Source: Limnephilus marmoratus (lineage: Eukaryota > Arthropoda > Insecta > Trichoptera > Limnephilidae). Taken from it: DNA of 64,000 nt. Below are positions 34,298 to 44,699 of the stretch, one piece after another. A model generated the notes under the pieces. That model had not been told where the DNA came from and made no database searches. It was given only the letters and a program-made list of their open reading frames with translations. The stretch is taken from NCBI GenBank assembly GCA_917880885.1, contig OU862920.1, positions 3,472,001 to 3,536,000 on the forward strand, read 5' to 3'. The translations under genes and the position numbers were made by a program. Within the stretch, counting starts at the first letter, position 1; each line of letters begins with the position of its first letter.

Positions 34298-34725
34298 CAA
34301 ATAGACCCTCCACCCAGCATCCCCAAAGATGATATATATTATGTATTGGAGGAAAACAAAATTCCCTCAGGACCTACGTCATCTTTGGGGATGCTGTGTG
34401 AAGGGTCTTTTTATGAAAAGGAAGAAGACGAAAAGTTTTGGGAAAGGATGAGATATGTAGACATCTGAGGTTCAGCGTGTCCAGGTATGACTGACGAATG
34501 AATCCCTCACACTGCGGTGCAAGGCGATGGATCGGGAAAGTCCGGCTCGAGAGGTCAAAAGATCTCCCTCAGCCTGTCCCTCCTAATCCGTCCCGCCACA
34601 CAGTGAGTGGGCAAACACATCCGTCGCCAGACCTAGACAAATCTCACCCAATGAACCCGTGCACCCATAGCGAACCGCTTGAGGTGACATATGGCAGAGG
34701 TGTTGATAGTCCAATAAATGATTCA
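34298..34725 (+). repeat. Dispersed repeat family A, copy 2
   Basis: Shows the GCATCCCCAAAGATGA / TCATCTTTGGGGATGCTG inverted pair at its start, TTCCCTCAGGACCTACG, and the end block AGCGAACCGCTTGAGGTGAC with GGCAGAGGTGTTG and AATAAATG. It spans the same blocks as 63373-63660. Confidence 0.65.
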
Positions 34726-34837
34726 ATGGATCCCGGGGTGGTGGTACCCATACCAGCCTAACAAAATATGAGAGAGACCCTGACGGAAATTATTTTCCGC
34801 AGAGCCTGCTGTCGAAGTATGACACAGTTAATTATGA

Positions 34838-34925
34838 CCAAATCGGCTCAGTTAGTAAAGATCCGCCCCGGCGAGTCGTAGTCTTAGGTTCGAGTACTAG
34901 ATGTATCTTTTTCTGTTTCAGATTT
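34838..34925 (+). mobile_element. tRNA-derived SINE, family 1, copy d
   Basis: Head with AAATCGGCTCAGTTAGTAAA (A-box region) and TAGGTTCGAGTACTAG (B-box region), then GATGTATCTTTTTCTGTTTC. The tail matches the sequence after the tRNA-like unit at 27378. Confidence 0.6.
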
Positions 34926-34930
34926 TCGAT

Positions 34931-35300
34931 TGAGCTTTCGCCAGTAGAGCTAGGAGGAGAAAGTAGTGAATTAGGTAAATTAACATGTGGAGTGCCACAT
35001 GGACTAATTCTTGGACCGTTGTTATTTCTAATTTTTTTTTTTTACATTAACTCTACACAGAAGGCCACGAGGAAAACAATTTCCCTCAGGACCATGTCAT
35101 CTGGGATGCTGTGTGGAGGTGTGAATGACATAAAGTAAGGTATAGGTTAATAAAGTAATTCTACAACTTTATGCGGACGATAGAGTATTATTTTATAATA
35201 CAAACTGAACCTAGCGGAGTTAGACACAGAAATGAATGTTGATATTTCTAGACTCACACGCTGGTTGAGAATAAACAAACTAACTCTTAACGTAAAAAAC
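34931..35300 (+). pseudogene. LINE reverse transcriptase fragment split by a family A insert
   Basis: The frame encodes GKLTCGVPHGLILGPLLFLI, the block preceding the catalytic YADD. It is cut at about 35045 by a family A piece (35047-35135) and resumes near 35158 with LYADDRVLFYNT and a RLTRWLRINKLTLNV block. The 3' part has stops. Confidence 0.7.
35047..35135 (+). repeat. Dispersed repeat family A, short copy 3
   Basis: Contains CACGAGGAAAACAATTTCCC and GGGATGCTGTGTGGAGG, the hairpin start of family A only. It is inserted in a LINE. Confidence 0.6.
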
Positions 35301-35540
35301 AATTTCATAAACAATATTTTTTTAAATAAAAGAAAAAAAGAAAATGATCGTCGTACCATTAGGAATACGGACTTATAAGTAGGTTTTAATAAAATCGCTG
35401 ATGCTTGGTTGATGATCCAGGACTTGGTATCTGGCTTATATTTCAAATAATTTGTGTTCTGTCTAATGGTTAGTGGAAGCGCATTGTACAGCTTTGTTGC
35501 AAAGTACCTATCTAAAATTTCTTTGTTCAACACTTGTTTT
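35190..35540 (-). pseudogene. LINE C-terminal tail, opposite strand
   Basis: The - strand frame carries RYFATKLYNALPLTIRQN and ILLKPTYK, resembling the last segment of CR1/jockey-type ORF2. It overlaps the end of the + strand LINE piece, so two LINE fragments abut tail to tail; the exact junction is uncertain. Confidence 0.5.
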
Positions 35541-35619
35541 AGCGAAAGGGATAAGTACGCTCTTTGGTTCTAGTATCTCGAGCAGTTTGGACATTGTCAA
35601 AAGCAACGCTAAACGTAAT

Positions 35620-36075
35620 AAACTGCCGTCAAAAAGCATACTTCGTCAAAATGCTCAAAATGGTGAAAGACTGCCATTTAGAGCTGAAAAATTAAAATGG
35701 TTACAAACTGCCGTTTTAGTGCTAAAATCGTCAAAAAACCTCAAAATGGTGAAAGACTTACTTCATGCGCCAAAACGACAAAATGGTTATAAACTGCCGT
35801 CTTGAGCACAAATCGTCAAAAAATTTCAAAATGGTGAAAGACTGGCATTTAGCGCCGAAAACATCAAATGGTTATAAACTGCCGTCTAGCGCTAAAATCG
35901 TTAAAAAACCTCAAATTGGTAAACCACTTCTATTTAGCGCCAAAACGTCAAAATGGTTGTAAACTGCCGTCCTGAGCATAATTCGTCAAAATGCTCAAAA
36001 TGGTGAAAGACTGCCATCTAGCGCAGAAAACTCACTATGGTCATAAACTGCCGTCTAGCGCTAAAATCGTAACTA
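35620..36075. repeat. 85-bp tandem repeat
   Basis: AACTGCCGT recurs at 35621, 35706, 35792, 35877, 35962 and 36046 (spacing 84-86). Units also share CGTCAAAA, CTCAAAATGGTGAAAGACTG and TTTAGCGC. There are five full units. The period is not a multiple of three, so the overlapping open frames are accidental. Confidence 0.9.
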
Positions 36076-36164
36076 AAGTTGCGCTAAAGGTAAAAGTTAC
36101 GCTAATGGCATAAAGTTGCCTAATTAATGTTAAAAACATAAATTCTCTGTAAAGTAGTTCTTAC

Positions 36165-36263
36165 CCTCTCCACCGGAGCGCTGCATCGCGTTGGCCAAAG
36201 TCAACATATTGAGGCTATCCATCTCGTCTGTAATGTTTCCTAGCTCTTTATGTTCATAATGCT
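36165..36263 (-). CDS. Internal exon of second host gene
   Basis: A clean 99-nt exon on the - strand: acceptor GATACTTTCAG, donor GAGAGG|GTAAGA. Phase 1 at both ends (2 + 96 + 1 nt). It encodes HYEHKELGNITDEMDSLNML and a short TLANAMQRSGGE segment. It joins in frame to 42862-42954 upstream and 33987-34127 downstream. It is rich in charged and polar residues with no recognisable domain. It probably forms part of the linker before the cysteine module. Confidence 0.75.
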
Positions 36264-36579
36264 CTGAAAGTATCACAAAAGGGTTATTAGTTCCCAACTG
36301 CTCCCAATCATCTTTTTGTTTTTGTTTTCTAAGTACATTTTATTTAGTTATAAAATTTGACATCTTGTATCCAATATTTTATTTTTTAAAACTACTATAA
36401 TATTATTAACTACCTACTTACTAAAATTTGGGCTTCACAATATCGAGACATAATCCACGAAAAACTGCAGGACTTTTAGCCTCCTTAACATTTACAGGGA
36501 ATTTATTGAACATTTTAAAACCTTTATGATAAATATTGTTTTGTGTTCCCGATAAATTTGTTTTAGGAAGCCCAACATC

Positions 36580-38506
36580 TAGTGTTGGGTAGGACACGAT
36601 ATCAGGATGAGTTTGTATGAGGTACTCAAATATTGAAATGAGGTGTTGAGGTGTCCCACCTCATTTGAGGTGAGGTGTTTACGGGGGGGGGGGGGGGGGG
36701 TTGGCTGGTTTTTTTCCTTCAGCTTAATAGATACCGGGGTGGCGGTACCCATACCCGCCTCCCGTGTCTGTTATTTTTGTAATACAAAAAATTGAAATAA
36801 AAAAGGCCTACCCCCTCCCCACCTTCACCATCTGATCCCCTCCCTGCACCTCCCCTCTGATCCCCCCCCCCTGCACCCCCCTCCCTGCACCCCCCCTCTT
36901 ATCCCTCCCCCTCCTCAGCAACCCCCTCCACCTCATCACAACACTGCCTCATCCTCCCTCCCTTGGGAGCTGTTGGGAATCTTGTGCGGTATTTACATAA
37001 CATATAACAATAATTTATAATAAAAATATATTAAAAAAAAAAAAAATTTGGCACAGTTGGTACTGTTGTGCGGTATTCACTTATCAATACATAATTTACA
37101 ATAAAAAATATTTATAATAAAAAAGCAGTTGGGACTCTTGTGCTCATAAATTATTGTTAGGTGTATTCACATAATAATAATTTACAAAAAAAAAATTTCA
37201 AAAAAACATTTTTTTTGGAGCAGTTGGGACTCTTGTGCTCATAAATTATTGTTTTGTGTATTCACATAACAATAATTTACAATAAAAAAAAAAATTTCAA
37301 AAAAATTTCAAAAAAATTTTTTTTTGGAGCTGTTGGGACTCTTGTGCTCATAAATTATTGTTTTGTGTATTCACATAACAATAATTTACAATAAAAAATA
37401 TTTAAAAAAAAAATTTTTTTGGAGCAGTTGGGACTCTTGTGCTCACAAATTATTTTTGTGTATATTCACATAACAATAATTTTCGTTAAAAAAAATTACC
37501 AAAAAAAAATTTTTTTTGGAGCAGTTGGGACTCTTGTGTTCATAAATTATTGTTTTGTTTATTCACATAACAATAATTTACAATAAAAAAAATTAAAAAA
37601 AAATTTTTTTTCGAGCAGTTGGGACTATTGTGCTCATAAATTATTATTTTGTGTATTCACATAACAATAATTTACAACAAAAAAATATAAAAAAAAAAAA
37701 AAATTTCGAGCAGTTGGGACTATTGTGCTCATAAATTATTATTTTGTGTATTCACATAACAATAATTTACAATAAAAAAATTTAAAAAAAAAATTTTTTT
37801 TTGCAATTTTTTACAATTAAAATTTCAAAAAAAAATTTTTTTTGGAGCAGTTGGGACTCTTGTGCTCATAAATTATTGTTTTGTTTATTCACATAACAAT
37901 AATTTACAATAAAAAAAAATTTCAAAATAATTTTTTTTTCGAGCAGTTGGGACTATTGTGCTCATAAATTATTATTTTGTGTATTCACATAACAATAATT
38001 TACAACAAAAAAATATTTCAAAAAAATTTTTTTTCGAGCAGTTGGTACTCTTGTGCGGTATTCACTTAACAATAATTTAGAATAAAAAAATAAAAAATAA
38101 AAATTTCGGAGCAGTTGGGTCGCTTCTGCGGTATTCACAATATATGAATTGGCTTACCCCATCACCCTCACGGTTCTAATACAAAAATGTCATAGAATAT
38201 ACAAACACTTCACGCCTCACCACCTCATACATTTGTCCCAAACTATGCGTGACATGACATGTAGTTTAATACATCAACCACCTCACACCTCACCTCATAT
38301 TTGTCCCGTACATGACATGAATGTAGTCCAACAAAACAAACCACCTCACACCTCATGTTTGTCCCTCCTTCATATTGTCCCCCCTTCATATTTGTAGTAA
38401 TACAAAGAAAAAGAGTTGGTACAAATACATATTGTCAGGTGGGGGGACATTTTACGTGTTTGTATGGGACATTTGAGGTGCCTCTTGTATGAGGTACTCA
38501 ACACTA
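36580..38506 (-). mobile_element. VNTR-hAT family, copy 3 (longest)
   Basis: The + strand ends are TAGTGTTGGGTAGGACACG and GTACTCAACACTA, i.e. inverted relative to copies 1 and 2. Flanking octamers CCAACATC (36572) and CTAACATC (38507) match at 7 of 8. About twelve internal units of roughly 100 bp carry GAGCAGTTGGGACTCTTGTG, CTCATAAATTATTGTTTTGT and ATTCACATAACAATAATTTA separated by A/T runs. There is a run of about 18 Gs near 36683. No coding region. Confidence 0.85.
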
Positions 38507-39314
38507 CTAACATCGTTGTAGTTTCTCGTAGGATAACAATGAAATTTTTTTAAATTTATTTTTTAATTTTTATTTATTTGTTTAAAAAAATACATACATA
38601 TACGGATTTAAAGTAAAACATATTATGGTTATGAAAACTAATTACAATATATGTATAAATTTCTTTATAACGAAATTGCCCAATTCAAAAGAATTGGGTA
38701 GTTTCGTTTGTAGTAGTAGTAGTAGTGTTTGAATTTTGGAGTAGTGCCATTGTAAAATGCGAGTAGGTACAAAGAGTATGTTATTAAAAGTATTTATATA
38801 AAAAAAACATGTACATGAAGACAAGTCGACATAATAAACTGGAATTAAATAAGAGTTAAATTGGAATATACAATATAAGATAATACAGGCATAGATATAT
38901 CAGAAATAAAAATAATATTATTGTATCTACTCAATAGGTAGATAGTAAGTAGGTGGTAGGTACATAGCGTTGGTTTAAAAACATTGATGTTTGAAATGGA
39001 TGGGCTGACAGTATTGCAAAAGTAGGTAAGTACATATATTATAATAAAGTTGTAACAATTTGGTGCCTACAAATAACGCGTATGTACTTTGCTTTCAATT
39101 TGAAATGCTGATGAAATATTTTTAGAGGATATGTTCTAATTTTTTTTGTTGTTATTATTGTGATGATGGAATTAAAACTTATAATTAGTGTCGGGTTGGT
39201 CTAGTAGTTGATTTATTTGGGATTTAAAAACTTTGACTTGATTTTGCACGGGAGAGCATTGAAAAATTTTATATAAAAATATAAAATTTTTCAAGTAAGT
39301 AAGATAAAATTTTT
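38507..39314. other. AT-rich intronic stretch
   Basis: No supported gene. A GTA trinucleotide run at about 38711-38727 and probable LINE 3' UTR sequence before 39315. Confidence 0.4.
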
Positions 39315-40960
39315 TTAGAGGTAAGCAAAATGGTGTCGAGAAGCACTCGTTTTAAATTTTGGAATTTCTAAATTGCCACATGATCGTGGTCGGTTGTTTA
39401 TGTTTGTGAATGTTGTTGTTGTATTGAAATGATCTTTATAAGTTTGTAATAATGAGTTCTTTATGAAAATTTTATTTAGACTGAGAACCCTAAAAGGGTC
39501 AAATAGCTGTGTTGTTGGAAATACAGATGGTTTTCGTAAGATGACTTTTAAAATCAACCTCTGTGCCCTTTCTACAGGTAAGAGGTTAGTTTTGAAGGTC
39601 CCACCCCATCCGATTATACCATGTTGTAGAATAGATTGGGCAAGAGAGAAATAGATAGTTTTAATCATACTGGATGGTAGGATGTTTCTTAGTCTAATAA
39701 ATATGTAAATAAGTTTTCTTATTCTGGTTACTATTTTCTGGACTTGTTCTTTCCATATTAAGTGTCTTCTACCACGACGCCCAGATACTTTATACTCTTT
39801 TTGCATGTTATTTGTTAACAAATTGCACTATCGCATTCCTTTTTGTTTTCACATTGCGATGAATGGATTTTAATTGTAATACTGTTTTCGCCATTTTTTT
39901 CTTTCAAAGAGAATGGGATAAAATATGTTTTCTCGGTATTTAGTGAGGGACAATTAAGGTCGAACCATGTTTTGAGTATGTTTATATTGGTATTTGCTTT
40001 ACTCGTTGTTTCTTCGCATGATTTCCCTCTAGTGATAACCACAGTATCGTCTGGAGATGTTATAATATCTTTACATATATTATAAAGAAGATTGGACCGA
40101 TGACAGTTCCTTGTGGTATACCAAAAGATGAGGTTTTGGGTTCACTTAGTGTAATATTTATTTTGAAATAAGTATTAAAGTCTCTCTTTCAGATAACTTT
40201 GGAACCATGATAGCACTATTCCGTCCAATCCAATTTGCTTTAGTTTTTCGTTAAGTTTGGAATGTGATATGCTATCAAATGCCTTGCGGAGATCGATGAA
40301 GATACCAAGGCGCTTTTACCCATTGTCTAACCTTTACATTATTGTTGATGTTAATTTAGCAATCGCATCTTGGGTGCTGAGATTGTCCCTAAATCCAAAC
40401 TGGTTTGGCTCATTATCCTCTTTGATTTTATGTAGTTGTCAAGTTGTTTTTTTAACAATTTATTCGTAGATTTTTGCTATGTTTGATGTGAATGCTATGG
40501 GACGAAAGTTGGAAATATTTTTTTTTGTCTCCAGATTTAAAAACAGGGGTGACAATAGTCTTCTTATAGTTGTTCTGGAATACACCTTTCTTCAAACTAA
40601 CATTTATTATATGAGCTTGCTGATTATCTCACGTACGGCTTTCTTACTTATTGTCATAGCCAGGGCTTGCTGATCTCCGTAAACTTAATACAGCGTTTTC
40701 AACTTCTTTGTGAGTTACCGAAGCAAATGTGTGAAAACCTTCTTCAAAAATTGAGTTCTGATCTGGTTGGGGAGTCTGTCTGTTGTTTGGTGTAATATTA
40801 CAAGCAAGATTAGAGCCAACATTTGAAAAATAATCGTTAAAAATATTATCACAAAGTTTTAAATTTTTTTCGGTGTTGGTGTTGATTCCCTGATGAGTAA
40901 TTTCATTTGCTAATTTTTGTTTTGTGCTTTTGTTGGTTATTGTATTGATGATTTTACAGA
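39315..40960 (-). pseudogene. LINE reverse transcriptase pseudogene
   Basis: Reading down the - strand: a palm-region block near 40.7 kb with frameshifts, a KTWFDLNCPSLNTEKTYFI block near 39.95 kb, then an open C-terminal frame of 168 codons (IRKLIYIFIRLRNILPSS, SILQHGIIGWGG, ERAQRLILKVIL). The order matches a jockey/CR1-like polymerase. Several frameshifts make it inactive. It lies within the large intron. Confidence 0.7.
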
Positions 40961-41194
40961 ACTCTCTTTAACTACAGCACAACATAGACCTCGTGCCTCT
41001 GTTATGAATTATTTGCATTCTTTTATCTTGTGTTTTATTGCACAGAAAGATAATTCAGGTGGGATGCCACAGTGGAATATGTTGGGGTATGTTGTGAGGC
41101 TGAAGGTGCGAAAGTGGGGTCACTTTGGGAAAGGGGTATGGTATGTGCCAAAGGAGGCATCTTTTTGCCAAATTACTCGGTGTATTAGAAATCC

Positions 41195-41620
41195 TCAGTC
41201 CACAACTATGTTCATCTGAGACAGTAGAACAGTTTTTTGGTAGGCTCGAACAAGCTGTACAGGAAAGAGTTGGTTGTCTTTCGCTTCGCTTCTTTCATTG
41301 AACAGTGCCAAGGAAAATGGGGCCAAATCATACTCAAAGAATTTCATCAAATCCTCATAATATGATCCTTTGCTTATATCCACTGAAACAGCAATCTTGG
41401 GTCAGCTGCAACCTTTTCATCTTGATTTATCGACGAGCTGACAGAAGACATTGGGAATGCCCGATCTTTGCGGGACAACTTGATGTCTGAGAATGTCTAT
41501 CGCAGTCATTGCCTTTTCACCAACTCGAACAGCGTCGTAGCAAGTTATTGTGGCATCTCTGACTGTACTGAAAATTGACATTATTTCACTGGTTTGTGGG
41601 AAGGGAGGATGTGCATCAAA
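41195..41620 (-). pseudogene. Transposon-derived fragment, family uncertain
   Basis: The - strand shows GSYYEDLMKFFEYDLAPFSLALFNE within a 62-codon frame, preceded in another frame by a degraded DAVRVGEKAMTAIDIL block. The YDLAPFSLALF segment resembles a motif I have seen in multicopy insect proteins of transposon origin, but I cannot name the family. Stops separate the parts. Confidence 0.35.
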
Positions 41621-41759
41621 CCACTGAGTTTGGCAATGTCTGCTGTATCTTTAATTAGGCGGGCTTGTTCGAGGTCCTTTATATCATGTCACTGTTCTGT
41701 TTTATCTGGTTAGTCCTCGTTTTCAATTTTATAGACCTTTGATATCACTGATGAATTGA

Positions 41760-41965
41760 CCGAGAATATATGACGCAAATGTGATGGTAGAAGAAGTCGG
41801 GGACGCCCGAGAAAGATATGGCACGACCAAGTGAATCAGATACTTGAGTCGGGCCATGTCAAGAGTCAGAACAATAAAAGAGCATATGTGAGACGATGTA
41901 TGAATGTGAACGAGGAAAGGAATGTGTTCCAAGATCGAGTTGTTTGGCGAAAGAAAACTTCAAAT
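41760..41965 (+). pseudogene. LINE ORF2 extreme C-terminus
   Basis: The + strand shows a RGRPRKIWHDQVNQILESGH block then AYVRRCMNVNEERNVFQDR. Basic RGRPRK.W segments of this type close the ORF2 of several LINE families. No polymerase remains upstream. Confidence 0.5.
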
Positions 41966-42861
41966 ATCGAAATCATTTCTTGAACAGTTGGAAAAGGATG
42001 GGTTATTTCAAAAAATTTGAACAACTCAAAAAATGTTTAATTTTCACCTTTTGTGAAAGTTTTATAAAGCAACTGGCCTATAATGATACAATAACAGAGC
42101 AATAGAACTTACACAGAACGTGAAAATTAACCTAAAAAAATTAAATAATCAATTTTATTGATCTGTCTTTGGTCTAGGAGTCGAAAGATCTTTTGTGTTT
42201 TGATTTGAAAACTCAATCTTTATTGGAATAACTCTTGTTGTCATCAATATCATTGAAGAAGAAGATAATACTGATAGATATAAAGGAACATATGCAAAAG
42301 AACAAGGCACAGAAACATAAAAAGTAAACAATAGAAAGTTTGGAGTTCAATTTTTATTTTTGTGATCGTTACCTTCTTTTTTATTTTTCTGTGTCTCTTT
42401 CTTTTTCATATTTTCATTTAGATTTATTAGTATTATATTCTTCTTCAATGATATTTGAAACTAAGTAGGTACTCTTAATTTTTCATCAAACTTTTATTAC
42501 AATTCGGGAGTGTAGATATAATTATTCTTGATTTGAAATATGTACTTTATCTCTCCACACACTTTCTCTCTTCAGACCTTTTATTATTATTATTACTCGT
42601 ATATTAAAACCGTTCTCATCTTCAATTACCGTATACCAAGAACAAATGAGCTTAGCTGCGTCGTCTGCATTAAATTAAAAGGATTTGTTCCTGAAGTCCT
42701 GGGAAGACCCACAACATAGAGCACGTCTAAGTACGGAGGCAATTAAAATTCACAAAAATTTAATGCTGTCCGAAATTCTAGGCTAAAGAAAGAGGTAGGT
42801 AAAACACAACACCGAGAATAAATAACGATGTTAATATTATAAGTCTTTTTATGATACATAC
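41966..42861. other. Intronic stretch, mostly unrecognised
   Basis: The only recognisable item is a degraded Penelope-related piece at about 42765-42830 (GCTGTCCGAAATTCTAGGC, TAAAGAAAGAGGTAG), similar to the 9.2 and 21.6 kb copies but with the hammerhead-like core damaged. Confidence 0.4.
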
Positions 42862-42954
42862 CCTCACCGTCATCGTCACCATAACCCAATCGCAATTTTT
42901 CGGAAGACCTTGGTAAAAATACATCCGTGACGCCATCAAAGTTGTCGATAGTTT
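42862..42954 (-). CDS. Internal exon of second host gene (most upstream seen)
   Basis: 93 nt on the - strand with acceptor CTTATTTACAG and donor GAGG|GTATGT, phase 1 at both ends (2 + 90 + 1 nt). It encodes TIDNFDGVTDVFLPRSSEK followed by LRLGYGDDDGE. The split codon at its 3' end joins in frame with the exon at 36263. The segment is acidic and domain-free. Exons further upstream, including the signal peptide if any, were not found in the window. Confidence 0.75.
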
Positions 42955-42988
42955 CTGTAAATAAGACAGACTTTATTATTATTTATTA

Positions 42989-44245
42989 CTAGCTGGGTTA
43001 CCCGGCTTCGCTCGGGACAACATTCTAAAGTGTTCTGGAATGTTTCACATTGATGTTCCCGATTCCCTATTCCCGAACATTCCACCACATTTTTCCAGAA
43101 TGTTCCGGGATGTTCTGGAATGCTGTGGAATGCTCTCAAATACTATGATTGGGGTGTCCGGCTTCGCTCAGGGAGTTGATGTGAGATTGAATTGACGTTC
43201 GAATCCACGACGGATCTTGCTTTATATAGCCCACATGGGTAGAAAAAAAATATTAAATATAAAAAAACTTCAAATGTTCCAGAATAATGTTCCAGATCAT
43301 TCACAACATTTCGGAGTGTTCTGGAATGTTTCACAATGATCTTGGATGTTCCGGTATATTCCTGAAGGGTCCATCCTATTCCCGAACATCCCATAACACT
43401 CCAGAATGTTCCGGGATATAACGGAATGTCGTAGAATGCTCAAGAGTACTCTGGATTGTTTTGAACTGTTTTAGAAATTTTAAGGGGGCGAGATTTCCAG
43501 ACTTAAATCTTTAAAAGTACGCCCTTCAGGTAAAAACGATAACTTTCTTCTAACTATCTAGAACTTTCTAGACTCACCGACACACTCCATCGCTCCTTCC
43601 ATAACTTTCTAGAGCTTTATCGAGCCTTCTAGAACTTTCCGGAACCTTCTAAACTCACCGACGTACTCCGCGACTCCTTCCAGAACTTTTTACAGCTTTA
43701 TCTAACTTATTGAACTTTCCAGAACCTTTTAGACTCACCAACTTACTCCGCCCTCCTGCCAGAATTTTGTACAGCTTCGTTGAACCTTATAGAACTTTTC
43801 GAAACCTTCTAGACTCACCGAAGTACTCCGCCACTCCCTCCAGAACTTTTTACAGTTTTATCAAACCTTATGAAACTTTCCGGAACCTTCTAGACTCACT
43901 GACATACTCCCCGCTACTCCTTCCAGTACTTTCTACAGCTTTATCGAACCTTCTAGACTCGCTGACATACTTCTCCACGCCTTCCAGAACTTTCCAGAGT
44001 TTTATCGAATCTTCTAGAAGTTTCCGGAAATTTTTAGAGCCTTCTTGAAATTTCTAGAGTCTTCTTAGAATTTTCAGACCTTATATCTTCAAAAGCACGC
44101 TCTTTAGGTAAAAACGAGTACCCTTATTCCCCAGGGGCGATAGAGAACTACCATACCATATAACTCTCTTGATCGTACCGGGACTCTTTTCTGAGTTTTT
44201 GCGTTCCGCATGTTTTTTTTTACTTTCTTTTATAATATATATTGA
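42989..44245 (-). mobile_element. Helitron-like non-autonomous element, copy B
   Basis: On the - strand the element begins TCAATATATATTATAAAAGA after an A and ends CCCAGCTAG before a T. A CCCG(AGCGAAGC)CGGG hairpin lies about 8 nt before the CTAG. Host A/T insertion, 5' TC, 3' CTAG and the subterminal hairpin are the Helitron hallmarks. It carries no Rep/helicase. The interior is largely tandem repeats. It shares both ends with copy A at 22061-22615. Confidence 0.7.
43540..44080. repeat. ~80-bp tandem repeats inside Helitron copy B
   Basis: Units contain TTCTAGACTCACCGACATAC, TCCGCCACTCCTTCCAGAAC and CAGCTTTATCGAACC, repeated about seven times with drift. A second simple motif, GGAATGTTCCGGGATGTTCT, is scattered at 43010-43440 and also occurs in copy A. 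Confidence 0.8.
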
Positions 44246-44280
44246 TTACAGTTTTATCACTTTGTAAAGAAACAATATGC

Positions 44281-44425
44281 TAGTGTTGGGTAGGATACGA
44301 CATCAGGATGAGTTTGTGTGAGATGCTCAAATGCTGAATTGAGGTGTCCCACCTCAATTGAGGTGAAGTGTGAAAGTATTTGGAGGAAGAGGTGTCTCGA
44401 GAATTTCAGAAAAAATATGGCCTCC
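44281..44425 (-). mobile_element. VNTR-hAT family, truncated copy 4
   Basis: TAGTGTTGGGTAGGATACGA and the following ATCAGGATGAGTTTG and GTCCCACCTCAATTGAGGTG blocks match the end of copy 3. No opposite terminus was found, so the copy is truncated. Confidence 0.65.
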
Positions 44426-44699
44426 TGGTTCCCTAGGTCGCTATTTTGTAATACTAAAAATGGCTATAAGATTCTCTCGCTAATAGTGTTAATATAACTA
44501 TTGTGTATTTGTATTCTTTAGATAAATTGATTTAGGTATTGTATGTGGTATAATATATTACATTTGTGTGACACAGCTGAGACGAAGTAAACATTCTCCA
44601 GGTTATTAAGCACCTTTGAACGTGCTCTGACAAAGTTGATGTTTTTCAAAAAAATAACTAGAAGTTTATTTCAAAATTTACTTTTATATATTTAAAAAA

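Larger units (their letters stand above)
34128..36164 (-). other. Phase-1 intron of second host gene
   Basis: Bounded by GAGAGG|GTAAGA at 36164 and the tandem acceptor at 34128. Contains family A copies, a SINE, LINE pieces and an 85-bp satellite. Confidence 0.6.
36264..42861 (-). other. Phase-1 intron of second host gene, TE-rich
   Basis: Bounded by GAGG|GTATGT at 42861 and CTTTCAG at 36264. Holds VNTR-hAT copy 3, LINE fragments and Penelope-related debris. Any further exon with 1-1 symmetry could be hidden here without breaking the frame. Confidence 0.55.

Noticed and set aside
35473..35962. Lys-rich repeat protein encoded by the 85-bp array
   Set aside because: The 85-bp period changes frame each unit, so no repeated peptide is maintained; it is a chance open frame.
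5000..38500. CRISPR-like arrays
   Set aside because: The tandem arrays have contiguous or diverged units without unique equal-length spacers, and the genome is eukaryotic.
43710..44048. 112-codon frame with repeated LLDSLTYS-like peptide
   Set aside because: It is translation of the ~80-bp tandem repeats in Helitron copy B and has no initiation or splicing support.
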